Source of the DNA: Fasciolopsis buskii
Lineage: Eukaryota; Platyhelminthes; Trematoda; Plagiorchiida; Fasciolidae
DNA length: 64,000 bases
Direction: 5' to 3'
Assembly (NCBI GenBank): GCA_008360955.1
Contig: LUCM01011194.1
Location: forward strand, 295,198-359,197
A program made the position numbers and the translations under genes. The notes under the pieces were generated by a model. The model was not told the DNA's origin. It was given only the letters and a program-made list of their open reading frames with translations, and made no database searches. Positions 1-12,589 of this stretch are shown here, piece after piece; within the stretch, counting starts at the first letter, position 1; the number at the start of each line of letters is the position of its first letter.

Positions 1-2480
1 CTACTGATTACTGGCTGACTACGCCATAATTTAATTGTTGCCTCTCTAAGATCCGGCTAATGTGCAGGTTTGGGCATTCTGCCAGTGCAAAGTGAAGAAC
101 CAATAAGATTCACGTCTTATTCATTACGAAGGTACACGCAATCTTTGCTCATGTAGCTTGCTTCATTTTAACAACCATAGTGATTTGATTGTGCTGATCG
201 ATGTGGTCTTTTGCTTTTGTGCTTTCCATATCGGTCCTGTAACCCCTCTGGGTTTCGCTGAAACGGTGCTCGATATCCTTTGGCGGCAATGCTAGCAAGA
301 CCCAAAAAAATAATAATTGGAGACCCTTATGATTTCGTGGGGGTTGTAGAACCCCAAAATTGTTCCATAAATGGCCTGCCCGGAAGTGACCGAAAGTCTG
401 TAAACTGTCGAAGGCCATAGTGCCCATTTTCTGGGGCAGGGTGCTCGAGAATGAAGTGTGGAACTGTCCGACCTGAATTTTGGAATAAAAAGTGTTGATC
501 CCAACACAACATTTTGGAGCTTTTTTCGTGGAAAAGAACTGTCCAACATCGTTTCTTTTGACCACATCCTTAGATCGCCTACCCAATTCATGATACGCCC
601 AAGAAAACCGCTTGATGTTAGAAGATCTGAATGCATCCCCTGCCTCGCTCTCAGTTTTGACCGTTAGCGGAAGGAGATCATGGGATTCCAAAACCAGTGA
701 GTAAACGCTAACTTCGTGGTCGGCGAAAGAAATTGAGCACGCAGAACGGAGGACCTGCATGGAAAGTCATCTGCTCTAGCCAAGGTTATGCAGTCTCGAG
801 ACCCCATCTACAATCAGTCCCGATGCATTAACTTGCAGGTGTTGTGGTGAGAGGGACGTCCCAGGAGCATATTTGATCTAAGAACGAAGGTTTCTTGGAC
901 GAAGACACTACTTATGCTATCCGAAAGCCCTCTAGTCTGATTGCAAGTGTACAAGCCAAGCAAAATGCGTCCTGCTTCGAAGCCACATCATGCTGACTGA
1001 CATAGGCTTAAGAACGAGATGACTTGATTCATCTTGCAACAATGAACTTAATGAAGACGGCTGCTTAAGGGGCACTCTTTTGGCAAAGACGGATTGGCCA
1101 TGAAAAATGAATCCGGATAGCCTTAAACGATCAACAATAAGAAGTTGACTCATCACAGAGATTCTGCGACCAAAATGTTCGCGAACTACGTGATAACAAG
1201 ATGAAAGCTAAATGGACTTCAAAGATTTCTGTGAGATCGGAAATTCTTTGCCAATTATGCATTGAAACAAAGAGGTATCTAGGTAGGGGTCGGGCATAGT
1301 CAGTGACTGGTGAAAACTAAAGAGAGAGTTGCCGGCCGGGATGGCACGTACCGCAATAAGTTATCGCGTGCACTGACAATCGAACAAGCTGCGTTTAATG
1401 CCGCATTACACCTCCCAGGTTCCGGGTCACTCTAGATAATCAATTGCTACAGGGTCTGGATAAATCGGTAAGGTCCCATTCCGAAATTATCCTGTTACGA
1501 GGACAACGAACATTGAGAAAGTTTTCCAGATGTTGGCGCCAGCACGAAAAACAAGTTTCTGAGGCAACTGTGACGGGAGGGCCATCAGCTGGATATGTTA
1601 TCCGAAAACTTTATACCCACTCGGCGCTAAATGGTCTCACTTTTGTGCAAACCTTACCCTACACTAAACCACACCCCGTGCGAGGAAAATTCTATAACCG
1701 CGGTTCGAGGCAACTTCTGCAGTCACCATAAGATAAACATTAGGAAAGTTCCATAGGCCATCTAATTTGACTGCGGGTGCAAACCGGTAATGCTAAGTTT
1801 CCTCGTACGGGTTTAAACCTTTTTTAGGATATGGAAGAAAATTTACATGACTATTTGACATGAACATTTATTCCAACCCACAGTCACCAGGAACAGCACC
1901 CGGTTTCAGTAAATTGCAATCAACTGTAATCGGTCAGATATTCATTCCCTTCACTTGTCATTTAAAGTAACGCTCAAACTGTGCGAAAACAGTTATCACC
2001 ACGAGTATTGCCTTTCACCCGGTCGCTGACTTGTGCAAAAATCACATCGGCGACCCTGGCACCATCGGGGAACATCTAGAACCAGATCTTTTCTATTTTT
2101 ACTGGGCCTAATCTTTTCGGTGATTTCAACTACATTTCAGGAAGTCACCACATTTGTGCGTGACCATAAGGCGAGAGAACCCCCGAGGCGGCATCCGATC
2201 ATGAATCGTATGAATCGATTACGTTGGGTCCAGTATCCAAGCGAGCCATCGAATGAACCACAACTGTCCCGAGACACGGTTTGCATGGGGAGGGCTAGCT
2301 GGATCCCTAATTGTCACACTAAGCCAGCATCATTGTCTTCTGGGTAGTATACATAGGATGGCGAATCTAACCACCAACCCATGATCGGGCAGGACAGAAC
2401 CAGATTTTCCAAGCACCGCAGGTCGTTTATGTTTTAAACTATCGTCATCAATAAAGTCTTCTGCTGAAAACAAGCAACAT
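1..2480. other. No gene recognised; open frames without family match
   Basis: I see no protein family here that I can name. The longest open frame runs on the minus strand at 149-760 (about 200 codons). It has no recognisable motif, no ATG supported by context and no clear splice sites. Another minus frame at 932-1156 and plus frames at 1444-1731 and 2033-2347 are equally anonymous. The stretch could contain the downstream part of the BEL/Pao relic that begins near 5.5 kb, because that element is transcribed toward this end, but I cannot see an LTR. Confidence 0.4.
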
Positions 2481-3235
2481 AGGGTGGAATTGACTGCTGA
2501 CCCACCAATAACAAAGTAAAGATAATCAGTCTGTCACAAGGCAAGACCTGTACTTTTGACCCGGGACAAACGAAACTCACTGGTACAATGATCAATGCAA
2601 GCAAGCTGGTATGTTATTCCATAATAAAAGAAACAGAAAATGGAAACTAAATATATCAAAGCTAAATAAATTACGTTGTCTTTTCGAGCACCAGGGGCCA
2701 AAACTGGTAGACCATGCCAACAAGAGTTGCGTTCCACCCCACGCAATTTACGCATCACGTGTCTAAGCGTTCCGCAAGAAGCACTCATTGACTCTTCTCT
2801 CACCAAACTGTATTTACCGCAAAACTCTTCACCCACAATTTCCTACTGCCGCTGGTTCATGTGGGCGTCATCCGTGGTCACCATCACCAGATATGGTTGT
2901 TTCAGTTCCGTGTTCATTTTTTGTCAATTTTGTCCTCTTTGTGCAGGGGCCACATATTGAACCTTTTACCGTCCCCATAAGGAATCGGTCAGCACTGGAA
3001 TCCTTTTTCGCAAATAGATGCAAGACCGTGGAACGTCTACCCGATCCAGAAATGATTTCATTATTTTTACCTAAAAACAATTTTCTAGAATTTAATGGGT
3101 CCGTCAACAGTACAACTGGATGTTTATTCAAAGTTTCCCTTACCCCGAAGAGGATGCAGCCAATGTCCCACCCGACACATGCTGATCGTGCGGTGCTTGG
3201 CGGAATATCCTTGAGAAAGAACGAAGTATTTGCTT

Positions 3236-3750
3236 CTAAACACTTGTCCAGTAACTCTCATTCAGGGGCCGAAATGGAACTCGATCGCTCCCTCTTCCGT
3301 AGAAACACACTAGTCGTAAACGGTGACGCACCCCGAAGAGCGGGGCGCAATTCAGCTTCGACCTCTTTAAATTTGCTCCTATTATCACTAAATAACACCT
3401 AAGTTGTCCTTTCCCAGACATAAATTGAATCAGAACCTGCAGAATGAGTCGCTTTACAGCAAGTTCATCACTTCGATGTGCATAGCCCTTATGTTCAAAC
3501 ATGTGAATGAACCACCATAGAGTTTCTCGTCCACTCTTTTACGCTTGACATAAATAAGTGCAAAACAGTCTTCACCCAGATGTGCACACGGGTATCCAGT
3601 GGAATTGATACGCTGAGATGACAAGGGCGTCATTTGCCAACGAGTCGGGAAGGCCGCCTCCCTGCGACAAACCAAAAGCTTACCAATTATTTTTAAGACT
3701 GCTGCTTTGCCTTGAACCATCCAAAATCTCTGAAGAATTCTGTGAAGCAC
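3236..3750 (-). pseudogene. BEL/Pao integrase core fragment
   Basis: The frame 3750 to 3454 begins with RFWMVQGKAAVLKII and LLVCRREAA, which is the H2C2-side motif RFWI..GR..V+..L..C..C++ of BEL/Pao integrases. It continues with HLGEDCFALIYVKR, carrying the first catalytic Asp block, and FTCLNIRAMHIEV, matching the FTCL.TRA+H+E+ signature. The next frame, 3502 to 3236, holds IQFMSGKGQL, corresponding to the F+..RG.P segment. The second catalytic block (SDNG.NF in relatives) is scrambled by a frame change to IIGANLKRS. The copy is inactive. Confidence 0.85.
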
Positions 3751-3857
3751 ATTTGCTCATGCCAGCTCATGGCAATATTCATTAGTTAGGTCAGTGACGC
3801 CGTGCTGTTTTGACAAGATTGCTCAAAGCATAACAACCTCTGATAAATTCAACCGGT

Positions 3858-4259
3858 TTAAAGGCCCACCCAAGCAAAGCAATGCTTCATGGATAGCAGT
3901 ACGAAGCTCGTAGAGCCGGCTGCCAGACCATCGCGCGCCGCCATGTCCCTGCTCCTCCAACAGTCTTCTTCTCTCCCGAGGTGAAGTTCTCCTTGAAATA
4001 TCTTCATATTCTCTCTGCTACTGCTTCTAATCTCTGGGATAGCCAAGTGACCCGACGGTAATGTCATGCCCAACGATCCTCTAACAGGCGTCAGTAGATA
4101 TTGCTCAAATCTCGAAATCCAGGCTAAGGACTTCAGATGCTTCCACCCCGAAGAAGACCGTTCAAAGTAAGGTAAGCTTCGAATGCCGACTGCCGGACAT
4201 GTCATAGTCTTGGCCACCCCTTGGCCCGATAACACTCCTGGTGTTTTCAGTTCGAACAT
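3858..4259 (-). pseudogene. BEL/Pao pol linker between RNase H and integrase
   Basis: This open minus-strand frame contains GWKHLKSLAWISRFEQYLL, which resembles the W.+L.+.VAWILRF segment that precedes the zinc-binding part of BEL/Pao integrases. It sits between RNase H and integrase pieces of the same element. The rest of the frame has no motif I can name and is probably decayed. Assignment rests partly on position. Confidence 0.55.
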
Positions 4260-4329
4260 TTTCTCATCCCGATTCTCGTAAAATCTATGCTAAAAAACCC
4301 GAAAGTTCTTATGAATGATCTGTGATTTC

Positions 4330-4810
4330 ATCACCGTGGATGAGACATCAGCTGGGTTCTCTTTACCAGCTACATGCCTCCATCGGTCAGGAAACTAGAA
4401 CTGACAGATTCAGAAAGTTGGCTGGCTATGAAAGTCTCGAGCCGCTCCTGTTAACTCCATATATGGCACAGCAAGACCGCTGGGTCCATCCAGAATATCG
4501 ATAATGAAAAGTACTTCAGTTTTGCCCATCGCCGCCTAGGCTAACTGAACTGCCATCAGAGCTGCTGCTAACCCCAGATACGGTACAAAAATTGTCTTCA
4601 GCGAAGCTACCCGAGATTTCGCCAGCAACAACTAGCGGCTGGGATGCGTTGTTAAACTCACGAACCCCAAACGTAGAACTGCGCCATAATAAACCTCAAA
4701 AGGGCAAATTAACAAATCAAGTTCAATACCTGACTCCCTAGTACCTGGCTACGTGCCCTTTTAGAATCTGGTTGGTAATAAGTCTGAATCGCTGTCGGAT
4801 TTCAACTAGA
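4330..4810 (-). pseudogene. BEL/Pao RNase H fragment
   Basis: On the minus strand a frame reads WMDPAVLLCHIW, a stop, then ETFIASQLSESV, and a neighbouring frame reads DRWRHVAGKENPADVSS near 4340-4385. The W+HV.G..NPAD.(A/S)S block marks the end of the RNase H region in BEL/Pao and gypsy pol, and the preceding TF(I/V)A..(L/V)SE(I/V) block is its usual upstream partner. The fragment lies between the RT piece and the integrase piece in the right order and orientation. Stops and one frame shift break it. Confidence 0.75.
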
Positions 4811-4989
4811 TCCGACCTCAGTGATTAACTCCAACAAAACTCCCTGTTTGCAAGACTTCTGGGATAATAATCTTAGCAGTAAGACACAAAGAGACCAAAC
4901 ATAGAAGGTCATAAATCGCTGACAGCGGCGACGATAATGTTCTCTTTGTCGCTGACTTTCGTTCTGCTGAAGGTGATGAAGAAAACATT

Positions 4990-5504
4990 CAGATTCCGTA
5001 CCGCTAGGGGAAGGCTTCCATCACTTAGATCCTAGGATAGTTTGACTCGCTCCGCTGAAAGGATGTTCTCGATATCAATTTGTCTACTGCTTCACCACTT
5101 CGTCAGCCTGTAGCCACCACATTGCAATAACATACGCGTGAGGTCAACCACCAACGCCAGCACGTCAGCATTACTGTTCGTTGATACCAGGACACTGTCC
5201 ATATAGAAACTGCTTACTGTCGCTCATGATACCATGGGAATGTATTAGCGGCCAAGTTCTGTTCCGGGTTTCTTGAGAGCAAAGTTAGCGCAAAAGGGCG
5301 AGGAAACGCCCCAAACATATGAACGGTTAGTTTTAATTCCTTGGGTTGCCTAAGTGCATCTTCTTCAGTCCACCATGAGAACCTTAGTATATCGTGGTCC
5401 CATTCAGTCATCGGCACTCGGAGAAAAATATCTTCATTGTAGCTAAAGGACCTTGCCACCACCGCAAAAGTATACCTAGGGGACCCGAAATTACCAAGCA
5501 GCAT
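4990..5504 (-). pseudogene. BEL/Pao reverse transcriptase fragment (degenerate)
   Basis: The frame from 5504 to 5214 carries DIFLRVPMTEWDHDILRFSW, then a charged stretch and TVHMFGA, matching the BEL/Pao RT block in which a bulky residue pair is followed by V(H/F)IFGA. The next frame, about 5215 to 5040, has the catalytic-loop region FYMDSVLVSTNS. The family has FYVDD or FYMDD there, so the second catalytic aspartate is lost. It is followed by GGYRLTKW, another family hallmark. A stop after TKW and a frame change near 5215 show that the copy cannot make an active enzyme. What is seen is the motif order; assignment to BEL/Pao rests on knowledge of that clade. Confidence 0.85.
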
Positions 5505-5520
5505 ACGTCCCTCAATTCTT

Positions 5521-6920
5521 ACCCAAATCTTCCCCGAAATGATTTATTTCTTATTCCGGTGTTTTGATCAATAGAAGTGGATTTGGTACCCGGAAAATAT
5601 TACGCTATTTCGACTATATAAAAAATCTTAAAATCTCTAACTGAAAGGGATAAACTTCCTAATTTACTAAGCAGTGTTTTAATAAAATGGAGGAAACTTT
5701 TCTTTCATCATAACCCACGTATTGCCTTATACACGTTTCTATTTGCTTTCTTGAGAAATTTAACAGTCTTCTTGCACGTACTGCGTCTGTTTCGTGTAGT
5801 AAATGTTTGTAAAGTGTCCCAATCTAGTCGGGGATCAAAGAATTACCAAACCATCCCCGTTGGAGACCAAAAATCACCCATGTAATGTTTCACTCGAGCG
5901 CTTTCTGTGACCACTTTCTTTTCCGACGAGAACGATGTGCGCTTTAAATGGGAACTACTCCGAGACTATTTTACTGCTTGCTTATATCTGCTCCTTGTAG
6001 CAGACACTTTATCAAACTGTGTCAGTATTCTCCTGATAATACGATTGAATGATGAGAAACATCCGAATGCAAGGGAGAATGAATCTTGAAAATGCCACCC
6101 AGAAAAACAAATCGAATTCCTATATTTTAACAAGACAAGGTCGTCAGTTTCTACCGTTACAAGTAGTAACATGTAAGTAAAAGAAATAACTGGTTCATGA
6201 ACAGTCACCATACGCCTATTCGAACAATCGTCTCATAACCGAGGGCCATTCTCAACTTCCCCGGTCTCTTTCTGTTAATGATGGCATGATATGCCACAGC
6301 CTACATAGCTTCTTAGGATCACTTAGAAATATATTTGCTTCAGATATCTGTCCTTGATTACTCTTTTGCCTAATAAGATCAGGAGGTCCAAAGCTGCAGA
6401 CAGATTACAAAACTCTCAGAACTTATCTTCTCTATACGGTAATCCTATAAAGATGCGTCTATTCTTCACTTCCACCTGAGAGGCGTTAGTTCAGAAGATT
6501 CGCTCATATAAACGGATAATGTTTTGTTCCATTTTGCATCTTGTCATAAAAATCAAAGGTATTCACACTTAGTCTGTGGGTGCTGTCCACGGGTTCTCGC
6601 AGGACCCGGCCTTGTTGTATGTGTGATCTGTATGTGGCTCACCTTTCTTGCTTCTGAGATGCTGAGAAATCCCGTGCATGTCTGGGGTATCCAAACCAAC
6701 CAGAAGGCTAACGACAGGACTTTCAGCGATGGAGAACTTGATACACTTCAGGTGACTCCGACGGATAAGGGTTCCTACTTGCAGTGTCATTACCGGTACA
6801 TCTAGAAAAAGAGGACAGTGAATACCTATTTTGTTTGCGTTACTTCCTCATGGCCGCCCGACCCTAGGCTAAACGATACAATTTCAAAGCGTTGCACTCG
6901 ACTTTCTATGCAAGTGCTCA
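5521..6920. other. Non-coding stretch, no feature recognised
   Basis: AT-rich sequence with short anonymous open frames on both strands (for example 5907-6089 and 6524-6805 on plus). None has a motif or good splice borders. No repeat partner within the window was noticed. Confidence 0.45.
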
Positions 6921-6927
6921 GACTCAC

Positions 6928-7044
6928 AATCGATTCCCGCCTTGTCAAGCCTAGTTTTTCTGCCAAGTCAGCCCAAACGGAAGAAACTTCGGACAGCATC
7001 TCGTGCAAGTCACGTGATGCTGTCCGATGGCGCTTCACGCTAGC
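6928..7044 (-). CDS. Candidate internal exon, helical protein of unknown family
   Basis: On the minus strand a 117-nt open segment (39 codons, phase 0 at both ends) is bordered by a CAG acceptor and a good donor GTGAGT (6927 to 6922). It encodes a predicted helix-rich peptide containing SSVWADLAEKLGLTRRES. The W..LAEKLGL pattern is vaguely like a death-domain helix, but this is far too short to assign. The acceptor side overlaps a dispersed repeat that begins near 7046, which weakens the case. No neighbouring exon could be joined with confidence. Confidence 0.25.
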
Positions 7045-7045
7045 C

Positions 7046-7145
7046 TGCCTAGACAACCGACCAATGAGAATCGTAGGGAAAACGGTCTTGAAATCCCAAT
7101 ATTCCTCGAAGGCAACTGAACGGAATGTTTTGTACCATCACCGTT
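7046..7145 (+). repeat. Dispersed repeat A, copy 1
   Basis: The segment starting GCCTGCCTAGACAACC and continuing AATGAGAATC, then AAAT/AGTCC..A..A..CCTCGAAGGC and GGAATGTTTT, recurs at 16776-16905 and 25612-25752 on the same strand. The copies are diverged by point changes and small gaps. Downstream of each lies a short conserved tail with TTTGTAAA or CTGTAAACGCG/CAAC and AAGT. The element type is unknown; no coding frame is shared. Confidence 0.55.
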
Positions 7146-7149
7146 GCTT

Positions 7150-10100
7150 CAATTTCATGCATAAACCCATAAGCTGTAAACGCAACTTCAACTTGTTTCT
7201 CTTCTATTATGGTCTTCTGTTTGTGTTCTTTTACTTGATTTAAAGCCAATCTAGTACCCACTGATAATCCATATCCGCTCATTGCTGTGATTAACCAAAT
7301 TCAGCAAACCAACTTCAAATCCAAATATTCCAGAGGTGTCGGCGTCTCTGTCAAGAAGCGAGATGGTAACAGTCATTTTCCTCGGTCCTTCGATGGCTGT
7401 TGGTAAAACCCCAAAGGCAAAATGTATTAAACGCTGAGGTGTACGTCTTATCATGTAGTAATCAGAGATGCCTTTGTCTGCAGTCATCTCCACAATATTT
7501 TTCCCAGACACTTTGGTTCTGTAGCCCATGTTAAAAGCAAACAAACAGTTTCATTTCACTTCCGAAGTTCCACTTATCTCTGACTGACAGTCTTAGGAAG
7601 TCGGAACAGCTTGTGAGCTTGTGCTAATTTCCGCACTTAAAGCAATAGTTCTCGTTAGCAATCAAGGCACACGTTCCATTGCTTGCAGGAGCACCACCCG
7701 CCAAAACGTCAGCTATCTCTCTTCGGTTTGGAACAAGTAACTAGAGTGGTTTTGTTGTAAACGAGTCCCTGATCTGCCGAAATTACATACGTTATGGAGG
7801 ATTCCTTCGCGGTCATTGCTATATATCTCTCCTAACCCTTTAACTAATTATACAGCAATAAAACTTGTCAATTGTTGAATAACATTTTCTACGGTGACAA
7901 CGGAGTCCGGGTAATCCGTATACCCCAGTTGTCTGAGTGCATCTAAGCAGTGGATTAATCTGTTACCGTAGATAATTTGTTCTAACAACGTCTAAGGGAA
8001 TGACGACCGGGTTAGCAGTCTAGTATAAAAGCACTGTTACAATAAAATCGAAAGTCAGAAACCAAAATGATCGATTTTGACCTGGTTAGGATAAATAAGG
8101 GAAAGAATCGTGTATGCCACGTACTATCTATCTTCTTTCGGCTACTGTAGTCTAAACTGATCGATCAAAATGACACCACAATGGCCGTAAAAGCCGGTGA
8201 AAATGACTTTGTGGCATTTATATAAAAATAAAAATTCTACTGATGATAATGACAAAAATACCGCTTATTTCTCGAGCTCTGTGGAGACACAAGCAGTGTT
8301 GCAATGACGCGAGGAAAAACCAGCAATAACAACAGCCTTCATATGCAAGGAGTGGAAGAATCGATCACGTAACTGCTAATATGAAAACATCAGTAAAAGC
8401 ACAAAACGTTGCGGAAAGTTTGAAACAAGTTAGGGCGAGTAGAACCAAGGTTCAAATTAGTCGCCCCCTAATTGTTTTCCACTGTCCTCAATTTTTGGAG
8501 TCCTTAATGCGTGGTTTACGAAGAGAACCTCGAAATGCGCCGTTCGGCAGACCACGAATGCCTTTTAGGAGAGATCTGTTTAAATGCACTGAAGACGGAA
8601 CTATGGCTGACATCTGGTATGCCTGTGTCTAGAGACGTTGGTCCTGCCGTGCGGAAAGAAAAATCACTTGACTTTATTTCCACTGTGACGGGATAGAAGT
8701 GTTGCATCTACCTCAGATCTGTCAATTTCCGGTCTTGCGTCATCGTCCGTGCGAGCTACGAGTCTGCTGTTCCCGCTACAGTCGACTGGGCCATTTTTGG
8801 CTTGCATCCGTTAGGCCGCCATGTGAGTATCTCAGTGAGAATGTTCGTCATCGACGGGAAAAATCCTTTCACTTAACAGACGAAAATAAGACCGAATGAA
8901 TGACATACGGCGACAGAAATAATATTGCATTTTGCTTTTTACACTTCATATAAATTATATAGACGATTTTAATGCGGACAGCATTGGTTGGTAACTTCAC
9001 CGCATAATTCCAATTGAACATCACCTGTCCTTGTTGCTCAATTACGAGTGCACTATTTAAAGCAGTATTCATTCGATTGCTACATGTTTCACATTTCGAT
9101 TGCAAACTAGTGGTTGGTACGGTACAGTAGGTGGTGTCGCCATTTATCTGGACTAATCAGATCAATCTGTTGGTGTTATAACAAAAAAAATCACCAATAT
9201 CATTTAAACCAGTTAGAAAGTATCACTAGATTCTTCATTTTCATCGTTAATTTTTGTTTCATTCTTGTCTGACCAAAGCTAATGCATGAAATGGAATTCA
9301 ATCTGGGATCAAAAGCTTTAAAGAAGAATACTGAGGCGGACGAAACAAACACCATAAATTTTATATTGTTTAAGTCATTAAAATAATTTTCGCAATCGGA
9401 TCAAAGATTACAACGATAGGGTGGAATTAAAAACTGGTCGTTGAAAGGTAAAGCCAAGGCATCATTGGTTACGGTAGACTAGTATGCAAATTACGTACGA
9501 CGTACTGCTGACACCAGGGTTTCAGAAAAACGATTCACTCTAACTAATTCATCGAGGGTTTTGGGCGAGTACGACACTCAACCCCTTCTTACTCATTGCT
9601 CAGTTAAATGAAAATCGTTATTCACTAAAGTATCCGGTAGAAATTATTAGCTTGTAACACCGCTGCCTTATAAGGCTACAACAAGTGATTTCTCATTGGC
9701 TGCATTAGGTGAACAGTTTACTATAAATCTCGTTCCGACATTTATTAGAATATGAGTCTAAGTGCACAATCCGACATATACAAACGTAAAACGGAACCTC
9801 GTTTCCACTTAGCACCGGATATACTTGTGTGTGAAAAGTGGGGTTAACCAAAAAGAAAATTTAGAAAAATTCATTCAGGGATTGTTTACAAATCAATTTT
9901 TCACTCTCCACATTCTTCTCACATTTTATCCGAATGAAGGGGGAAAGCAAAGTTAAAACAAGCAATTAAAAGTGGCGAAAACCTCAGAATACAACTAACA
10001 CAACTAGGACGATAGTTGAACACCGAAATCAGACAGGTAACAAATCGGGTAGTTCATTGAGTGTCTAGTTCGATCTGCTTCTCAGTATTGTGTTCAATAA

Positions 10101-12540
10101 TGTAGAAATATTACAGGTTTCATTCCTTTGGAATTGTAGTAGATGTTTTTGAAAGAAACTGTTCTGTTTATTTTCAGAGACTATCAAAGGAAACAGTTAA
10201 ACTGTTTGGAATGCTTTCGGTTCATTTAGTGATTCTGCTGATTAGGCCTTACTCGTTCACTTTATTCGGCGCCAAATATAAGTCACTCAAAATATTTAAT
10301 GATACGCACTGAACAAATTATGTTCTTTCAAGGCATCCTAATAATTACGCAGAAAGTCAACGTCACGTGTCAGTAAATGGTACTGTTGTACTTCGCGAAT
10401 ACATATCCCACGTTAATGATCAATAACGACTACAAAGATAGTCGTCAGTCTTTCGCAACATCCCTGCGGTGGCATTAAGTTCGCCAATAAGGTATGCTGT
10501 AAGAGTTGCCAAAAGGTTAACTTTCACGACACACGGTTCGGTGGTTTAAAACGGCATGACGAAACGTGATGCGCTAATGTGAAACATTACTCTGAAATTC
10601 GTTCCCACCGGTCACACTTAATTCCCAAATAATGCCACTTTTGACTATCAATGGTGTACTTTGTCTGCTTTGGCAATACACTTCGTTGCAGGTCTCAAAT
10701 GACTCCAGTCAAGGTTATTGGTGGGACAGTTCTATGATCCTTTTTGTATCTTATATGCAGTCTGACAGGTTCTTTTTGCCCTTTGATAGATAGAGAATAT
10801 GCGATCACCTTCATTGTGTGCACCACCGAAGCTGGTGAGAGCAAGCGCACGTGGGGCAGATAATTTGCCCGGCGTTTGCTCGTGCTTGTTGGGCAATGAA
10901 CTGTCATTTGTGCAGTTTTGATCATGACTTGATAAAGGTGGTTACTCTGTCAACTAATCATCGCCGGAATACGGAAAGAGGGGGCGAAAGAAGAGAAGAC
11001 CGTGGTTTGGTTCTTCTTTCTATCCCGTGTGAGCAAAAAGGTGACCGCTGTTGTGACGTCTTCGTAGTCTGATGAGAAATGGGATATAATGAACGGACAC
11101 TCGGGGCATGAAAACAAGAAGAGTGGAATTTGTTAGAGGCGCACTTGGTTGAGACAGAAGAGTGATGACAGTGGATGGAAACCGTATACGCATACGAAGC
11201 TTTTGGATCCACTAGAAGTTTGTTCACTTTATCTTCAGTTTCACACAACGGAACAGGTGGTGGAAATATATCTGAGAACCAGGAGTAGTCGAGACGATGG
11301 CTGGGAGACCACGGAGGTGATTGAAGGGTGATTACCTGAGTGGCCAAAACACCAGGCAACAGTTCGAAGCAGATGACAGATCTCATCATGGAGATGAAGA
11401 ATGGAGAACGTTAATCAACTCCCGGCGAGTGAGTTTTTTATACAATGGGATGAAAGGGAATTGCGGAAGGGTCAAGGATAGACTATTATATAAGGGGACA
11501 GGTGGATAACGGAACTAGTGCAATCTGAAACTACCAGACTGTCACCGGGCTGGGCTGACGGATTGCTGGACGCCCAACCCAAAAAACACCTTGAAGAGAT
11601 GAACACAGGAAGTGTGATCTGCCAGCCTAGCGCCAGCGGCACATCGCTATCCGCATCCTGTAGTCATACCCTTAAGTGCTACTGCTCCATGTACCACCCA
11701 TGGGATTCTACGGTGGCTTTCTAGTAACTGCGGTGTTTCTGCATCGCTCTCCACTGTATGATACTACTGGATAAAGGAGATCATGATCCGGTGAGATCCG
11801 AAAAATAAACAGGATCCCTCGAGTTTGGACGCTGATTTGAGTAATTCAACTGTTTACCAACATAAATGAATAATCGCAGAGTAAAATCCCCTCGGATTAT
11901 CTTTCATTTTCTCACAACTTCAACTCCTATCCATACACTTGATCTTGCATGGCTCGAAAAACACTTTTTCATGATCGCGATATATTTATCAGTTTTGGGG
12001 GTTCCACGGCTGGCTTATGATCTCGACTCCTACCTGTCTTTCCCCAAAAGTAAGTATTGGAACGAACGAACCAAGTCACTTGTGGCAGCCATTTGAAAGA
12101 ATTCGTCTCACCAACGAGCCGAGACGTGGTTGCCAAAATTAGTGACCAAGGTGAGCGATCACAAGACGCACTCGTTCAATCACCGATTCCAAGTAGATGG
12201 AATCGCAGTCAACTGTTGTAGCAAATGTTGGTTTGTTGTGCTCGCTTCAGATAGCTAGCATCATGAAACAATCTGCCGAATAGCTTGCACAATTTTATTA
12301 TGAAGGTTGTTCAGTTGAATGGTGGACTCTAGTCCGCCTTAACCAAACCGATCGGCTGACCAGATGGTGTTTTTATCCATTGACGTCTGTTATCACCGAC
12401 TCTCCAACTGAGAGGAACCTTAGCAATGGGGTTGTCGATGGTAAACTCGACAACAATGAATAACTAACATTTGTTAAAAATCTGTTGATGTTTCAAATAT
12501 CATTCAATTTCATGGGCGTTCAGAAATATACCGCTCACTG
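7150..12540. other. Mostly non-coding stretch with anonymous open frames
   Basis: The minus frame 7544-7251 is open for nearly 100 codons and looks protein-like in composition (LLDRDADTSGIFGFEVG), but has no ATG, no clean splice borders and no recognised family. Plus frames at 8381-8632 and 11866-12096 and the minus frame 11389-10958 are also unassigned. About 10950-11500 is purine-rich on the plus strand. The remaining sequence, notably 9100-10690, is AT-rich and featureless to my reading. Confidence 0.4.
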
Positions 12541-12589
12541 TTGCTCGACCAGCTGGGTAGCATTGGGTAAACTCCCAGATTTAGCCACC

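Larger units (their letters stand above)
2481..5520 (-). mobile_element. BEL/Pao LTR-retrotransposon pol relic
   Basis: Read on the minus strand, pieces of a BEL/Pao polyprotein appear in the correct order: reverse transcriptase (5504 to about 5000), RNase H (about 4810 to 4330), the linker between RNase H and integrase (4259 to 3858) and the integrase core (3750 to about 3240). The domain order RT-RNaseH-integrase and the sequence blocks are typical of the Pao/Sinbad type known from flatworms. The frame changes several times and stops interrupt it, so it is a dead copy. No LTR pair or protease was found. The stretch below 3240 may hold the end of pol but is not recognisable. Confidence 0.85.

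Noticed and set aside
149..760. 203-codon minus-strand open frame
   Set aside because: No motif, no ATG in good context, no splice borders, and overlapping frames of similar length; not enough to call a gene.
2788..3402. 204-codon plus-strand open frame with a faint reverse-transcriptase-like patch
   Set aside because: It is partly antisense to the BEL/Pao integrase relic, and the resemblance covers too few residues.
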